Shown here one piece after another: positions 52,718 to 61,519 of a stretch of 64,000 bases of DNA. Under the pieces are notes generated by a model, which saw nothing but the letters and a program-made list of their open reading frames with translations, searched no databases and was not told the origin of the DNA. How positions within the stretch are numbered: position 1 is the stretch's first letter; each line of letters opens with the position of its first letter. The stretch is taken from positions 25,635 through 89,634 of the forward strand of contig JAUNBK010000006.1 in assembly GCA_030527105.1 (NCBI GenBank). Reading direction: 5' to 3'. This DNA is from Planctomycetia bacterium (GTDB taxonomy: Bacteria > Planctomycetota > Planctomycetia > Pirellulales > Thermoguttaceae). A program made the position numbers and the translations under genes.

Positions 52718-53392
52718 CTAATAGGAATAATATTGATTTTTGAGAGTTCTTTGGATTCGTCTCATTTTGGGGCGCGCCTCGCGCAAGCCAGGGTTCATTC
52801 GGAGGGCGCGTCGGAACGCTTCGAGCGTTTGAGGTGCGTCGCCTAACTCCATGAAGGCGTAGCCCAGCATCACACTCGCCTCGAAATGGTGCGGATTTAA
52901 CTCCAACGTTTTTTGGAAATCCGCCTTTGCGGCTTTGAAATTCCCCAAATCGAACCACGCGCGCCCTCTTTGGAACCAAACTTCCGCAAAGCCGGGGGTT
53001 TTTTGGAGGAGATAAGTGGCTCCCAATACGGCATTTTCGCTCTCGCCAGCTTGGTTGAGATCGATGCACGCTTGGAGATTCTTTTGATCCTCTAAAGTTT
53101 CGTCTCTCTTCCACACGGAACGAATGGCGCAATCGGCAAGGATGGCGGTGGTTTCGTCGGGGTCGACCAGAGCGTCCGCAAGGGTTTGATTCGCACGATA
53201 ATCGCCGATCAAACCAAGTGCAACCACCGCTGCGCGACGCACGTTCGCACTTTGGTGACGCGTTAGCCTTTCGAGCGTCCCTTGCGCGTATCGACTTGAG
53301 ACTTCGTCCACGAATAGCGAGACGTTGCCACAAGCGAGGTAGCGCTGATAAAATTCTAGCAACAATGGGGAACGATTACATTGACAATTCAC
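52718..53392 (-). CDS. HEAT- and TPR-repeat protein
   Basis: A 224-residue protein. An N-terminal HEAT-like pair (RLTRHQSANVRRAAVVALGL, IGDYRANQTLADALVDPDE) precedes TPR units (LQKTPGFAEVWFQRGRAWFD, FEASVMLGYAFMELGDAPQT). Start taken at GTG 53392 because AAAGGA lies eight bases before it; an in-frame TTG at 53410 is the alternative. No signal peptide, so cytoplasmic scaffold is likely. It converges with the TIGR01212-type gene. Confidence 0.7.
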   Translation of the reverse strand: MNCQCNRSPLLLEFYQRYLACGNVSLFVDEVSSRYAQGTLERLTRHQSANVRRAAVVALGLIGDYRANQTLADALVDPDETTAILADCAIRSVWKRDETLEDQKNLQACIDLNQAGESENAVLGATYLLQKTPGFAEVWFQRGRAWFDLGNFKAAKADFQKTLELNPHHFEASVMLGYAFMELGDAPQTLEAFRRALRMNPGLREARPKMRRIQRTLKNQYYSY

Positions 53393-53472
53393 GTAAAGAT
53401 TCCTTTCCAATTCAGGTCTATGTTATTTTCTTGATTTGCACAATCGGATGGAGCGTTTCTCTCTCCACTACT

Positions 53473-53501
53473 ATTTTACACCGTCTTCCCTTTTTTGGCA
53501 A
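53473..53501 (-). promoter_or_regulatory. Promoter of the HEAT/TPR gene
   Basis: On the minus strand TTGCCA (53501-53496), 17 bases, TAAAAT (53478-53473). Confidence 0.5.
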
Positions 53502-53555
53502 AGTTTTTTTGGCTTTTTTTCGGCGTTTTTGACAACTATTCTGCGGTATTGACGT

Positions 53556-53583
53556 TTGACAAAATTTTGTTGTATGTTATAAT
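53556..53583 (+). promoter_or_regulatory. Consensus promoter of the second STN gene
   Basis: TTGACA (53556-53561), 16 bases, TATAAT (53578-53583), about 150 bases before the ATG. The leader contains GCCGTGTGGCATTGGCTCCA, a decayed MITE core. Confidence 0.8.
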
Positions 53584-53735
53584 CAGGGGGAACGAGGTGG
53601 GTTTGTCAATCAGCGAGATTTTAATGGACATCTCGGCGCGAAAAGACGAGTCGGCGTGGCTGCCGTGTGGCATTGGCTCCAACGGTGGGCGATTCGTTGG
53701 ATTCTTGCGTAAACGAAAATAAACAGGTGTATCTC

Positions 53736-54974
53736 ATGTCGAATAAAAAAGGAATCGCGAACCAACTCGCGTGGCGTTTCGGGTTGGTGGCGTTTATTGG
53801 TGTCGTCGCGTTGGTGTGCGGAGCGACCGGCGTGTGCGCTCAGAAAAAAAGCTCATGGCTCACAAATAAAGACCTGGAGAAAAAGCTGGCGGAGCCGATG
53901 CCGAGCGTAACGTGGTCGGACGCTCCGATGAAAAAGTCGCTCAGAAATTTTTGCGACATGCAGCGCATCTGCCTCGTGCTTGATCGCCGTGTCGATCCGG
54001 AGTTGCTCGTGCGGGGCGATTTCGAGAATGCAGCTCTTCCCCAGATGATTCGCGACGCGCTTGCGACGGGGGCGCTCATTCAGGAGGAGTTGGAGCTGTC
54101 TCGACTTGGGAACGTTCTATACGTCGGACCGGCGCGATACGTACAGCGGCTTCAGACCCTCGTCGAATTGCAAAAGGAGGCGTACGAAGCGCTGCCCGAG
54201 CGGGGGAAAAAGGTGTGGGAAAAAGAGTCGTCTCTTTCTTGGCAAACGCTCGACACTCCGCGAGACGTTTTGGAGAAAATCGCGAAGAGAAACAAGATCA
54301 AAATTCAAGGAGCCAAAATCCCTCACGACTTGTGGGAGGGGGCGACCCTGCCGCCAATGTCTCTCTCCGAGCAATTCATCCTCATTTTGGGACAATTTGG
54401 TCTCACGTACGAATTCGACTTGGCTGCCGACAAAAATGGGGGCGTTGTGACGATTCGACCAATCGATTACGACTCGCTCCTCGTGACGCGTTCCTACCAA
54501 ATGAACAAGCTGCGCGAAAATAAACTCAACGTTCTGCGCCGGGAGATGTCGGACGTGCGTATTGAGGCGTCGGGGAGTCGCGTGGAAATCTCGGGAATTG
54601 CGGAGGCGCACGCTTTTTTCGCATCTTCCTTGCCCTCGTCAGTCGGTGTTTCGATCGGCAACTTCCCCCAAGCGGCGAGTATTAATACGAAATCTGGGGC
54701 GAAGCTCTCCCCCAAAGATCGCGCCAAAATTCGTCTCTCGGGCAACATTCGGGGGCCCTTCATTCCGATCATGAAAGACCTCGCTCAAAAACAGGGGCTG
54801 ACGCTTGAATACGATGCCGACACGCTCATTAATGCGGGTGTTCAACTCGAGGCGCAGATCCAAGTCACGCTTCAGGAATCAACGGTCGAACAAGCGTTCC
54901 AAAGCGTCGCGGAGGCGGCGGGCTGCTCCGCAACGTTGGAAGGGGAGGTTATTTATATTGAGATGAAAAAATGA
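53736..54974 (+). CDS. Secreted STN-domain protein, second copy
   Basis: A 412-residue exported protein. After a hydrophobic segment (LVAFIGVVALVCGATGVCAQ) come repeats of the short secretin/TonB N-terminal type: MKKSLRNFCDMQRICLVLDR, LSEQFILILGQFGLTYEFDL and IMKDLAQKQGLTLEYDADTL with STVEQAFQSVAEAAGCSATL. This arrangement of three or so STN modules without a barrel is also seen, shorter, at 14636-15664. Function unknown; a periplasmic ring or adaptor is possible. A strong promoter stands upstream. Confidence 0.72.
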   Translation: MSNKKGIANQLAWRFGLVAFIGVVALVCGATGVCAQKKSSWLTNKDLEKKLAEPMPSVTWSDAPMKKSLRNFCDMQRICLVLDRRVDPELLVRGDFENAALPQMIRDALATGALIQEELELSRLGNVLYVGPARYVQRLQTLVELQKEAYEALPERGKKVWEKESSLSWQTLDTPRDVLEKIAKRNKIKIQGAKIPHDLWEGATLPPMSLSEQFILILGQFGLTYEFDLAADKNGGVVTIRPIDYDSLLVTRSYQMNKLRENKLNVLRREMSDVRIEASGSRVEISGIAEAHAFFASSLPSSVGVSIGNFPQAASINTKSGAKLSPKDRAKIRLSGNIRGPFIPIMKDLAQKQGLTLEYDADTLINAGVQLEAQIQVTLQESTVEQAFQSVAEAAGCSATLEGEVIYIEMKK

Positions 54975-55143
54975 CCAACGCGCTACCCCAATTCCTACAC
55001 AAAGAGATGCCCTAAATTGGGGCTTGTGCGGCATCTCGAACAAACAAGTTTGTGGTTCTTTCGGACGGAACCGGAAATTCCGACAGAGTGTCTATAAATT
55101 TGTGATTTTGATGGCGTTTGGAATCTTCCTCTGGTTGCGACAC
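54975..55143. other. Gap with a decayed repeat end
   Basis: TCGGACGGAACCGGAAATTC (about 55061) recalls the right end of the MITE-like family. No gene. Confidence 0.35.
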
Positions 55144-56004
55144 TCACTTCGCTTCGGGGACTGTCGGAGCGTTGGAACTCTCGCTCTTTTCTAACTCGCT
55201 CAGGAGTTCCTGCGCTTTTTCGTTGTTCGGCGAAAGCGTGAGCGCCTTTTGGACGCTCTCGCGCGCTTGCTGGTGTTTATTCTGAAGGTATTGAACCTGC
55301 GCCAGATTCAAATACGCGTCCGTAGAATTCCCTGCCGCATCACGAAACATGAGGAACGCTTCTTCATAACGCTCCATCTGCGCGAGACAAAAGGCAAGGT
55401 TGTTTTTGAACTTCGGATTTTTGTCGTCCATTTTGACGGCATTGAGGAGAAGGTTTCTTGCGTTTTCGAGGTTGCCAACGCAAAGTTGATACCAGCCGTA
55501 GTCGTTGAAAAAACTCCCCTCGGTGGGGCGGCGTTGGAGTGCTAAATCATACAGGGCAGAGGCGGCGTCCGTATCTTGCGCACGCTCATAAAGAAGCGCC
55601 AGTCGATGATACGGCTCCCATCGGTTTGGAAAATCGGTCGTGAGGAGTTGATACGCCCGACTCGCATCCTCCATGTTGCCGGAGTTCTCCATCTTCTGCG
55701 CACGCTCCAGCCCTTTTTGGAAGCTCGCCTCGGCACTCTCTTCGGCACTCTCTTCGACGCCCTCCGCTGCGGGATTGCCCTCGGGCGTCTCAATCCCCCC
55801 CCACGCGCCAGCGTTTGGTGCCTCGGTGGGTTCTGGCGTTTTTGTGGATTCTGGCGTCTCGACAGCATTCATCTCGCCCGCCGCTGCGTCGCCTCGCGCG
55901 GCTGAAGAATCTGCCGTCTCGTTGTTCTCCAAGCGGCAAGCAATTGTCAAAAGAAGGAGCGCGCAAACGCCCAAGGTCGAAATCATTCTCATCTTTATAC
56001 TCAT
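55144..56004 (-). CDS. TPR lipoprotein
   Basis: A 286-residue lipoprotein (LLLLTIACRLENN, lipobox Cys near residue 23). A Glu/Pro/Ala-rich linker of about 60 residues precedes four or five TPR units, for example DASRAYQLLTTDFPNRWEPY, HRLALLYERAQDTDAASALY, and NLAQVQYLQNKHQQARESVQ. Such proteins scaffold outer-membrane complexes. It converges with the STN gene. Several ATGs close together (56004, 55992, 55986) leave the exact start open. Confidence 0.78.
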   Translation of the reverse strand: MSIKMRMISTLGVCALLLLTIACRLENNETADSSAARGDAAAGEMNAVETPESTKTPEPTEAPNAGAWGGIETPEGNPAAEGVEESAEESAEASFQKGLERAQKMENSGNMEDASRAYQLLTTDFPNRWEPYHRLALLYERAQDTDAASALYDLALQRRPTEGSFFNDYGWYQLCVGNLENARNLLLNAVKMDDKNPKFKNNLAFCLAQMERYEEAFLMFRDAAGNSTDAYLNLAQVQYLQNKHQQARESVQKALTLSPNNEKAQELLSELEKSESSNAPTVPEAK

Positions 56005-56064
56005 CGGATTTTATACCTATCCTTCCTCGAAATTTTGCCCCCTCAGGTCGTCCCGCGAGGGGCA

Positions 56065-57039
56065 TCAAAAGCCCCCACTCAGTGCCGCACGAAGGATAAG
56101 CGCCAACTTGCGCCATTTCGAAACGACAGGGCGCTGCACCCACACGCGGCAGCGGCATTTTCGAATGGCATCCAAAACGGAGACGCCTCCATCGTGAAAA
56201 AGTCGTACCTGCATCCGAAATCGACCACGCAGACGCTTGAGGAGTGGTTTGCCACGCGTGAAAAACGACTCCGCCCAATCGACTTCCTCTTTCATCAGGG
56301 CGAAAAAGTTCTCGTTCTGCGTTTCGTTTCGAAAATCAACCTCGGAGTACCCAAATCGCTCACGATCCTCTGCCGGGATGTAGATTCTGCTGCGTTCGTG
56401 CCAATCCCGCGCGACGTCCTGCCAAAAATTGGCAAGCTGGAGTCCCGTGCAAATCGAGTCGGAGAGTCGAAACGCCTCCTCGTCCGTCGTGTTGGCGAGA
56501 TAGAGGACGAGCCTGCCGACAGGATTGGCGGAGCGCGAGCAATAGTCCAAAAGTTGGTCTCGCGTGTCGTAATTTTTGACCTTCTGGTCTTGTCGAAATG
56601 CAGACAAAAGATCCTCAAACGGCGCTGGCGGAATGCTCCAACGCTCCGTTGTCTCCTTCAGCGCGCGAAAAACCGGGTGCGTCGGCGTGGAGTTCGGTCG
56701 ATACATTTCGTGCAAAAGCCCCTCCCACCAATCGAGAAGCGCCTCGGGTTCCCACACGGGCGAAGTCTCACACGATGCCGCGCCCGTCGTTTCATCAGCC
56801 AAATCGTCCGCCCAGCGACAATAAGCGTAGATGTTGCAAAAATCCTGTCGAAGTTTCGCGGGAATCAACCACGAAACGGTTGAAAAATTCTCATAATGCT
56901 TCTGCGTGAGGGATTTTGTATACTCGCACGCCTCCTTTATCGAGAGCGCGCAACCCAATGAGCTCCCATCCAACGAGCCACAATTTTGCGGACCAAAACG
57001 CTCTAAATCACGAAGTGGCAAGCCGGACGACAAAACCAT
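56065..57039 (-). CDS. Squalene/phytoene synthase, HpnC-like
   Basis: A 324-residue prenyl synthase. The first Asp motif is IYAYCRWADDLADETT and the second is LANFWQDVARDWHERSRIYI. The HpnC-like opening is LTQKHYENFSTVSWLIPAKL. HpnC converts presqualene diphosphate to hydroxysqualene in the HpnCDE route. ATG at 57039 is preferred to a TTG at 57045. It follows the PQ-loop gene by 13 bases. HpnE and a cyclase are not in this window, so whether the product is squalene, hopanoid or a carotenoid cannot be said. Confidence 0.82.
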   Translation of the reverse strand: MVLSSGLPLRDLERFGPQNCGSLDGSSLGCALSIKEACEYTKSLTQKHYENFSTVSWLIPAKLRQDFCNIYAYCRWADDLADETTGAASCETSPVWEPEALLDWWEGLLHEMYRPNSTPTHPVFRALKETTERWSIPPAPFEDLLSAFRQDQKVKNYDTRDQLLDYCSRSANPVGRLVLYLANTTDEEAFRLSDSICTGLQLANFWQDVARDWHERSRIYIPAEDRERFGYSEVDFRNETQNENFFALMKEEVDWAESFFTRGKPLLKRLRGRFRMQVRLFHDGGVSVLDAIRKCRCRVWVQRPVVSKWRKLALILRAALSGGF

Positions 57040-57052
57040 GGGCAATCCCTCG

Positions 57053-57340
57053 CTACTTTTCGCTCATGCAAGTTTGACTCATGCGCCGGTCGCGGAGGCG
57101 GTACTTGATGATCAAAATCATCGCCCACAACACCAAACCAGCGTTGAGAAGATAGAGCCAGACGACCAAATCCCAATTGAAGTAGAATTTATGAATCAAC
57201 CCGAACAGGTAGCCGACAAAAATGAGCGCGTAGAAACGCAGACTCACGCCGCCACACTGCTTGGTTTTGAGGAGTTTCCACAGGGAAAAAGGCCAGCTTG
57301 CTCCGAAACAAATCAACATTCCTACTTCAAAAGGACTCAT
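57053..57340 (-). CDS. PQ-loop family small membrane protein
   Basis: A 95-residue protein with three membrane segments, recalling single-triple-helix SWEET-like (SemiSWEET/PQ-loop) transporters. The blocks MLICFGASWPFSLWKLLKTK, GVSLRFYALIFVGYLFGLIH and YLLNAGLVLWAMILIIKYRL match a small uncharacterised PQ-loop group. GGAGAG precedes the ATG. Transported substrate unknown. It probably shares a transcript with the HpnC-like gene. Confidence 0.75.
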   Translation of the reverse strand: MSPFEVGMLICFGASWPFSLWKLLKTKQCGGVSLRFYALIFVGYLFGLIHKFYFNWDLVVWLYLLNAGLVLWAMILIIKYRLRDRRMSQTCMSEK

Positions 57341-57460
57341 TCCACGCTCTCCATCGCACCGTCGAGATGCACCCTGCCCACCGACACACAGCCCATCAAC
57401 ACACAGCAACACCAAGGAGAAAAACGCCCCACCCCACCTTTTATTTTTCTCACAATGGAT

Positions 57461-57466
57461 TATAAT
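57461..57466 (+). promoter_or_regulatory. -10 box of the tRNA-Leu gene
   Basis: TATAAT 14 bases before the tRNA start; the -35 region (TTTTAT) is poor. Confidence 0.5.
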
Positions 57467-57479
57467 ACACCGCACGCTC

Positions 57480-57561
<82 letters not shown>

Positions 57562-57596
57562 TGTTCTCCTTGGCACAATCTTCGCACCCAAGTCGA

Positions 57597-58541
57597 CTAA
57601 ATTTGCTCGTTAAAAAGGCAGCTGATCGACTCGTTGAAGTGGATTCTCCGAATCGCCTCGCCCAACAAAGGAGCAACGGAGAGGACGCGCACTTTCTCGG
57701 GCATTCTCTCTGGCGTGAGCGGAATCGTATCCGTGATAACGACTTCCTCAATCGGCGCAGCGTTGAGTTTTTGCACCGCGTTCCCACAAAAGACGCCGTG
57801 CGTTGCACAAACGTAGACTTTCTGCGCGCCGGCATTTTTCACCATCTCTGCCGCGCCGCAGATGGAGCCTGCCGTGCTAATCATGTCGTCGAACAAGATC
57901 GCCACCTTGCCATCGACCGAAGCGCCCGTGAGATTCGCCTGCTTTGTCTCGCTCGCGCTTGACCTGCGTTTGTCGACGATAGCCAAGGCACATTCAAGAC
58001 GATGTTGGTGTGCCAAAGCGCGTTTGATACTCCCCGCATCTGGACTGACGACCACCAAATCCTCCGTGGAAATTTGGAGCGACTTGAAATAGGAATCAAG
58101 TACCAATCCCGCGTTGAGATGATCGACGGGGACGCTGAAAAAGCCTTCGATCTGCGCGGCGTGCATGTCCATCGAAATCACGCGGTCTGCGCCCGCCGTC
58201 ATGATAAGATCTGCGACGAGCTTTGCCGAGATTGGCACGCGCCCATCGTCTTTTCGATCCTGCCTTGCGTACCCGAAATACGGCACGACGCACGTGATGC
58301 GTTTTGCGCTCGCCCGACGGAAGCACTCGATCAAGATGAGCAGCTCCATCACACTTTCATTCACGGGCAGACACGTCGGCTGAATGAGGAAGATATCGTG
58401 CCCGCGGACATTTTCTTCAATCTTGCAATAGATTTCTCCGTCAGGGAAATTCGTTATCGTCAAGCTGCCCAAGGGGTGACGCAGATAACTACAGATCCCT
58501 CTTGCGAGTTCCATGTTTGCACGCCCACTAAAAATTTTCAT
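57597..58541 (-). CDS. prs: Ribose-phosphate pyrophosphokinase
   Basis: A 314-residue enzyme making PRPP from ribose 5-phosphate and ATP. The PRPP-binding block is VAILFDDMISTAGSICGAAE. ATP-binding YFGYARQDRKDD and VISMDMHAAQIEGFF are intact. The flexible loop DKRRSSASETKQAN is present. A near-perfect promoter lies about 60 bases upstream. Its neighbour is tRNA-Leu on the other strand. Confidence 0.96.
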   Translation of the reverse strand: MKIFSGRANMELARGICSYLRHPLGSLTITNFPDGEIYCKIEENVRGHDIFLIQPTCLPVNESVMELLILIECFRRASAKRITCVVPYFGYARQDRKDDGRVPISAKLVADLIMTAGADRVISMDMHAAQIEGFFSVPVDHLNAGLVLDSYFKSLQISTEDLVVVSPDAGSIKRALAHQHRLECALAIVDKRRSSASETKQANLTGASVDGKVAILFDDMISTAGSICGAAEMVKNAGAQKVYVCATHGVFCGNAVQKLNAAPIEEVVITDTIPLTPERMPEKVRVLSVAPLLGEAIRRIHFNESISCLFNEQI

Positions 58542-58601
58542 CCTCTTGCCCTTTTCTCAAACCGAGTGTGTGTCAACGAAACAGACCTACATTACGTTCA
58601 T

Positions 58602-58629
58602 ATTATACCCACTCTTGGAAAGATGTCAA
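58602..58629 (-). promoter_or_regulatory. Consensus promoter of prs
   Basis: On the minus strand TTGACA (58629-58624), 16 bases, TATAAT (58607-58602). Confidence 0.8.
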
Positions 58630-58835
58630 GCCCGTATGGTTCGCACGTCTGTTCGCACGTCTTCCGAGGGGAGTCAGCAGGTTTAGCAGATGCCCAAGAG
58701 GGGCTTTTTTCGGGAAAAGCTCTGCTTTTCTTCATTCCCCAAAAATGTACTCGTCATACTTCGTAATTACGCGATGCGCCACGGTTCCCGACACTTTGTG
58801 AGTCCCAAATTCATTTGAGCGCCAGTGCAGGAAAT

Positions 58836-58941
58836 TATACTCGTTCTCCTTTAAAATTCCGTTTTGCACAACGTTTTGCGAGCCGTGGTGCGTAGCTCCG
58901 ACGGCGGACGGAACCAGAAATTTCAACGCGAAGTATTATAA
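58836..58941 (+). repeat. MITE-like repeat, copy 13
   Basis: Full copy between prs and flhF: TATACTCGTTCTCCTTTAAA, TTTTGCGAGCCGTGGTGCGT, GCTCCGACGGCGGACGG, AACGCGAAGTATTATAA. Before it CATTTGAGCGCCAGTGCAGG recalls a fragment near 33980. Confidence 0.85.
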
Positions 58942-59200
58942 AAACCCCGGAAAGTGCGGCTCCTCTGGCTCCCTACCAGATATGCAAGTTCGTGTCGATT
59001 GCCCTTTTGTCCAGCACAAAGCAAACCCTCTCTGTGTTTATGGGGCTCGTTGTTACGATCCACGTTTCTCCAGAGTTTTTTTCCCATTTTGTAAAAATTT
59101 AAGAAATTCCTCTTGCAAGAATTGCCAAAAAGTAGTACTCTTAAGTTGTCGTTTTGGTCCATCTCCATTTTTCAGAAATTCGGAAAGAAATCCCGCTTTC

Positions 59201-60472
59201 ATGTCGGCAAAAACGTATCGAGTTAAAAATATGCGCGAGGCGCTCGAGTTGATCCGTCGCGATTTCGGATCGGACGCTGCCGTCGTTGATACACGTGAGG
59301 TGCGCGAGGCGCGGTGGTTCGGGCTTGTGCGTGGCAAGACTTTTCTCGAAGTCACGGCAACGGACGAGGTGGCGGTGGAACCCGCTGCACGAACTTTGGC
59401 GTCAGTCGGAGCGCAGGTCAATTTCCACCCGCACTGGGACTCGGCAGATCAAGAAGACGCGCAAGAACGTCCAGAGCGTCCAGAGCGTCCGGAGCGTTCG
59501 CCGAGCCGCGCAGGCAGTTGGACTGAATCAATAAACATTCCCGAGCCGGAGTTTAAAATCCACGAGCCGGAACCTAACGTGCGTGAGATGTTGTTCTCGC
59601 CGGAGGGTTTTTTCGAGCGTCTCCCCTCCGAGTCGGGCGCGTCGCCACTTTCCCCCGCCATGCAGGACGCGCTCCTTCAGCTCTACGTGCGGCTGTGCGC
59701 AACGGACATGGACGAAAGCTCCGCACGGCGGATTTTGGGGCAACTCAAAAATGATTTGACGTTGTACGCCAACGTGAATCCAGAAGTTCGGAATTCGAGC
59801 TTGGAATTTTTGGAGAAGAAATTGTTCGAGTACGTCGCGCAGAGGATTCGTGCAACGGGAGCGATTCGCACCACGCCCGGCAGGCGACGCACCGTTGCGC
59901 TGGTCGGACCAACGGGTGTAGGGAAAACGACGACGATCGCGAAGTTGGCGGCGCATTATCGCCAGCGCGAAAAGAAACAGGTGGGACTCATCACGCTCGA
60001 CCTATATCGAATGGGCGCGGTCGAGCAGCTCCAAACGTTTGCGGACGTCATTGAGGTGCCGATGCTCACGGCGACGTCTCCTCGTGCAGTGCGCAACGCC
60101 ATTAGTCGAATGGAAGATTTCGACTTGGTGCTCATCGACACGGCAGGGAGAAGCATCGGCGAGGAAATTTCGATCCAAGAGACACGCGTTTTCCTCGAGG
60201 CGGCGCAAGCGGACGAAGTCCACCTCGTGCTTTCGAGCACCGTTCGGTCGCGATTGCTCACGGAGACCGCGCGCAGATTCGCGTGCCTTGGAACTTCCGC
60301 CCTTATTATCACGAAAATAGACGAATCCTTGGGGCTTGGCAACCTTTTCTCCCTCCTTGAGGAAAGCGCCATCCCGGTGAGTTATATCACAAACGGGCAG
60401 GTCGTGCCGGACGATTTCGAGGCGGCGGACGCTTCGAAACTCGCAACTTTGATTTTGTCGGACAAACAGTGA
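59201..60472 (+). CDS. flhF: FlhF-like SRP-type GTPase
   Basis: A 423-residue protein that in flagellates sets the site of flagellar assembly. The N-terminal B domain is SAKTYRVKNMREALELIRRD followed by FGSDAAVVDTREV. A low-complexity linker with tandem ERP units lies near residue 95 (QERPERPERPERS). The NG GTPase domain has ALVGPTGVGKTTTIAKLAAH, ITLDLYRMGAVEQLQTFADV, LIDTAGRS and ITKIDESLGLG. The ATG at 59201 starts on the family N-terminus. The sigma factor follows 57 bases downstream, as in many flagellar loci, but no flagellar structural genes are in view. Confidence 0.88.
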   Translation: MSAKTYRVKNMREALELIRRDFGSDAAVVDTREVREARWFGLVRGKTFLEVTATDEVAVEPAARTLASVGAQVNFHPHWDSADQEDAQERPERPERPERSPSRAGSWTESINIPEPEFKIHEPEPNVREMLFSPEGFFERLPSESGASPLSPAMQDALLQLYVRLCATDMDESSARRILGQLKNDLTLYANVNPEVRNSSLEFLEKKLFEYVAQRIRATGAIRTTPGRRRTVALVGPTGVGKTTTIAKLAAHYRQREKKQVGLITLDLYRMGAVEQLQTFADVIEVPMLTATSPRAVRNAISRMEDFDLVLIDTAGRSIGEEISIQETRVFLEAAQADEVHLVLSSTVRSRLLTETARRFACLGTSALIITKIDESLGLGNLFSLLEESAIPVSYITNGQVVPDDFEAADASKLATLILSDKQ

Positions 60473-60529
60473 GATGCTTAGATTAAGACATAATGAGTAC
60501 AGACGGATGTATACGGAGGATGATGAGAC

Positions 60530-61312
60530 GTGAGTCGTAAAGAAACTCAGGATTTGGACCAGCTTTGGGTCCAATATAAAAACGATCCGACGGTGGAGTT
60601 GCGTAACCAACTCATGGAAGCGTACATGCCGTTGGTTAAATTCAATGGCGAAAGGGTTCGCGCTCGATTTCCCCACGAGGTCGAGTTGGACGATCTGATT
60701 TCCTCCGGCTATTTTGGACTCATGGCGGCAATTGAATCGTACGACATCACGAGAGGCGTCAAATTTGAGACCTATTGTGCCGCGAGAATTCAAGGCGCGA
60801 TGCTCGATGAGATTCGGAATCTCGACTGGGTGCCCCGACTTATTCGCTCAAAAGCCTCGAAGCTCAACGAGTCTATAAGAAAGCTCGAAATTCAACTCGG
60901 AAGAACGCCTACCGACCATGAAATTGCCGAGGATATGGAGATGTCCCTCGAGGAGGTGCAGAAACTTCAGAAGGAATGCAACACTGTGGGAGTCGTCAGC
61001 CTCAACAATAATTGGTCGAGCGACGACACTGAAAAAGACCTGCGAGAAGGAGACATTTTAGAGGATTATCGCTGCGAAGATCCGACGGACTCCATCCAAA
61101 AGAAGGATTTGATCAAACTCGTCACGAAGGGATTGAGCCAAAACGAACGACTCATCCTCATTTTGTACTATTATGAAGAAATGACGATGAAAGAAATAGG
61201 CGCGACGCTCGATCTATCCGAAAGTCGCGTGAGCCAGATGCACACCTCGGTCGTCAAGCGCTTGAAGCAGCAGTTGTCGTCTCGGCGTGCGGAATTGATG
61301 CCTGGTGGCTGA
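60530..61312 (+). CDS. FliA/WhiG-type sigma factor
   Basis: A 260-residue RNA polymerase sigma-28-type factor. Region 2 reads LVKFNGERVRARFPHEVELD and ISSGYFGLMAAIESYDITRG, then KFETYCAARIQGAMLDEIRN. Region 4 has ILILYYYEEMTMKEIGATLD and LSESRVSQMHTSVVKRL. It lies after flhF and would direct RNA polymerase to motility or related promoters. Start GTG with ACGGAGGA nine bases upstream. Two MITE copies follow it. Confidence 0.9.
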   Translation: MSRKETQDLDQLWVQYKNDPTVELRNQLMEAYMPLVKFNGERVRARFPHEVELDDLISSGYFGLMAAIESYDITRGVKFETYCAARIQGAMLDEIRNLDWVPRLIRSKASKLNESIRKLEIQLGRTPTDHEIAEDMEMSLEEVQKLQKECNTVGVVSLNNNWSSDDTEKDLREGDILEDYRCEDPTDSIQKKDLIKLVTKGLSQNERLILILYYYEEMTMKEIGATLDLSESRVSQMHTSVVKRLKQQLSSRRAELMPGG

Positions 61313-61317
61313 GCGAG

Positions 61318-61394
61318 AGCGCGTCGTTTGGCGAGCCGTGGTGCGCAGCTCCAACGGCGGGCGGCACCGGAAATTTCAACGAAAAGTATTATAT
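61318..61394 (+). repeat. MITE-like repeat, copy 14 (left end missing)
   Basis: Begins inside the core directly after the sigma factor stop (TTTGGCGAGCCGTGGTGCGC) and ends with AACGAAAAGTATTATA, where it joins the next copy. Confidence 0.8.
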
Positions 61395-61498
61395 ACTCGT
61401 TCTCCTTTAAAATTCCCGTTTTACGCAACGCTTTGCGAGCCGTGGTGCGTAGCTCCAACGGCGGGCGGCACCGGAAATGTCAACGAAAAGTATTATAA
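61392..61498 (+). repeat. MITE-like repeat, copy 15 (tandem)
   Basis: Full copy directly joined to copy 14 through a shared TATA. Both carry GCGGGCGGCACCGG, unlike most other copies, so one may be a duplicate of the other. Confidence 0.88.
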
Positions 61499-61519
61499 AA
61501 CACAAAATGGGTACAAGAC

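Noticed and set aside
59462..59510. Possible CRISPR-like short repeats
   Set aside because: They are in-frame codon repeats within flhF with no spacers. No CRISPR array or cas gene was seen anywhere.
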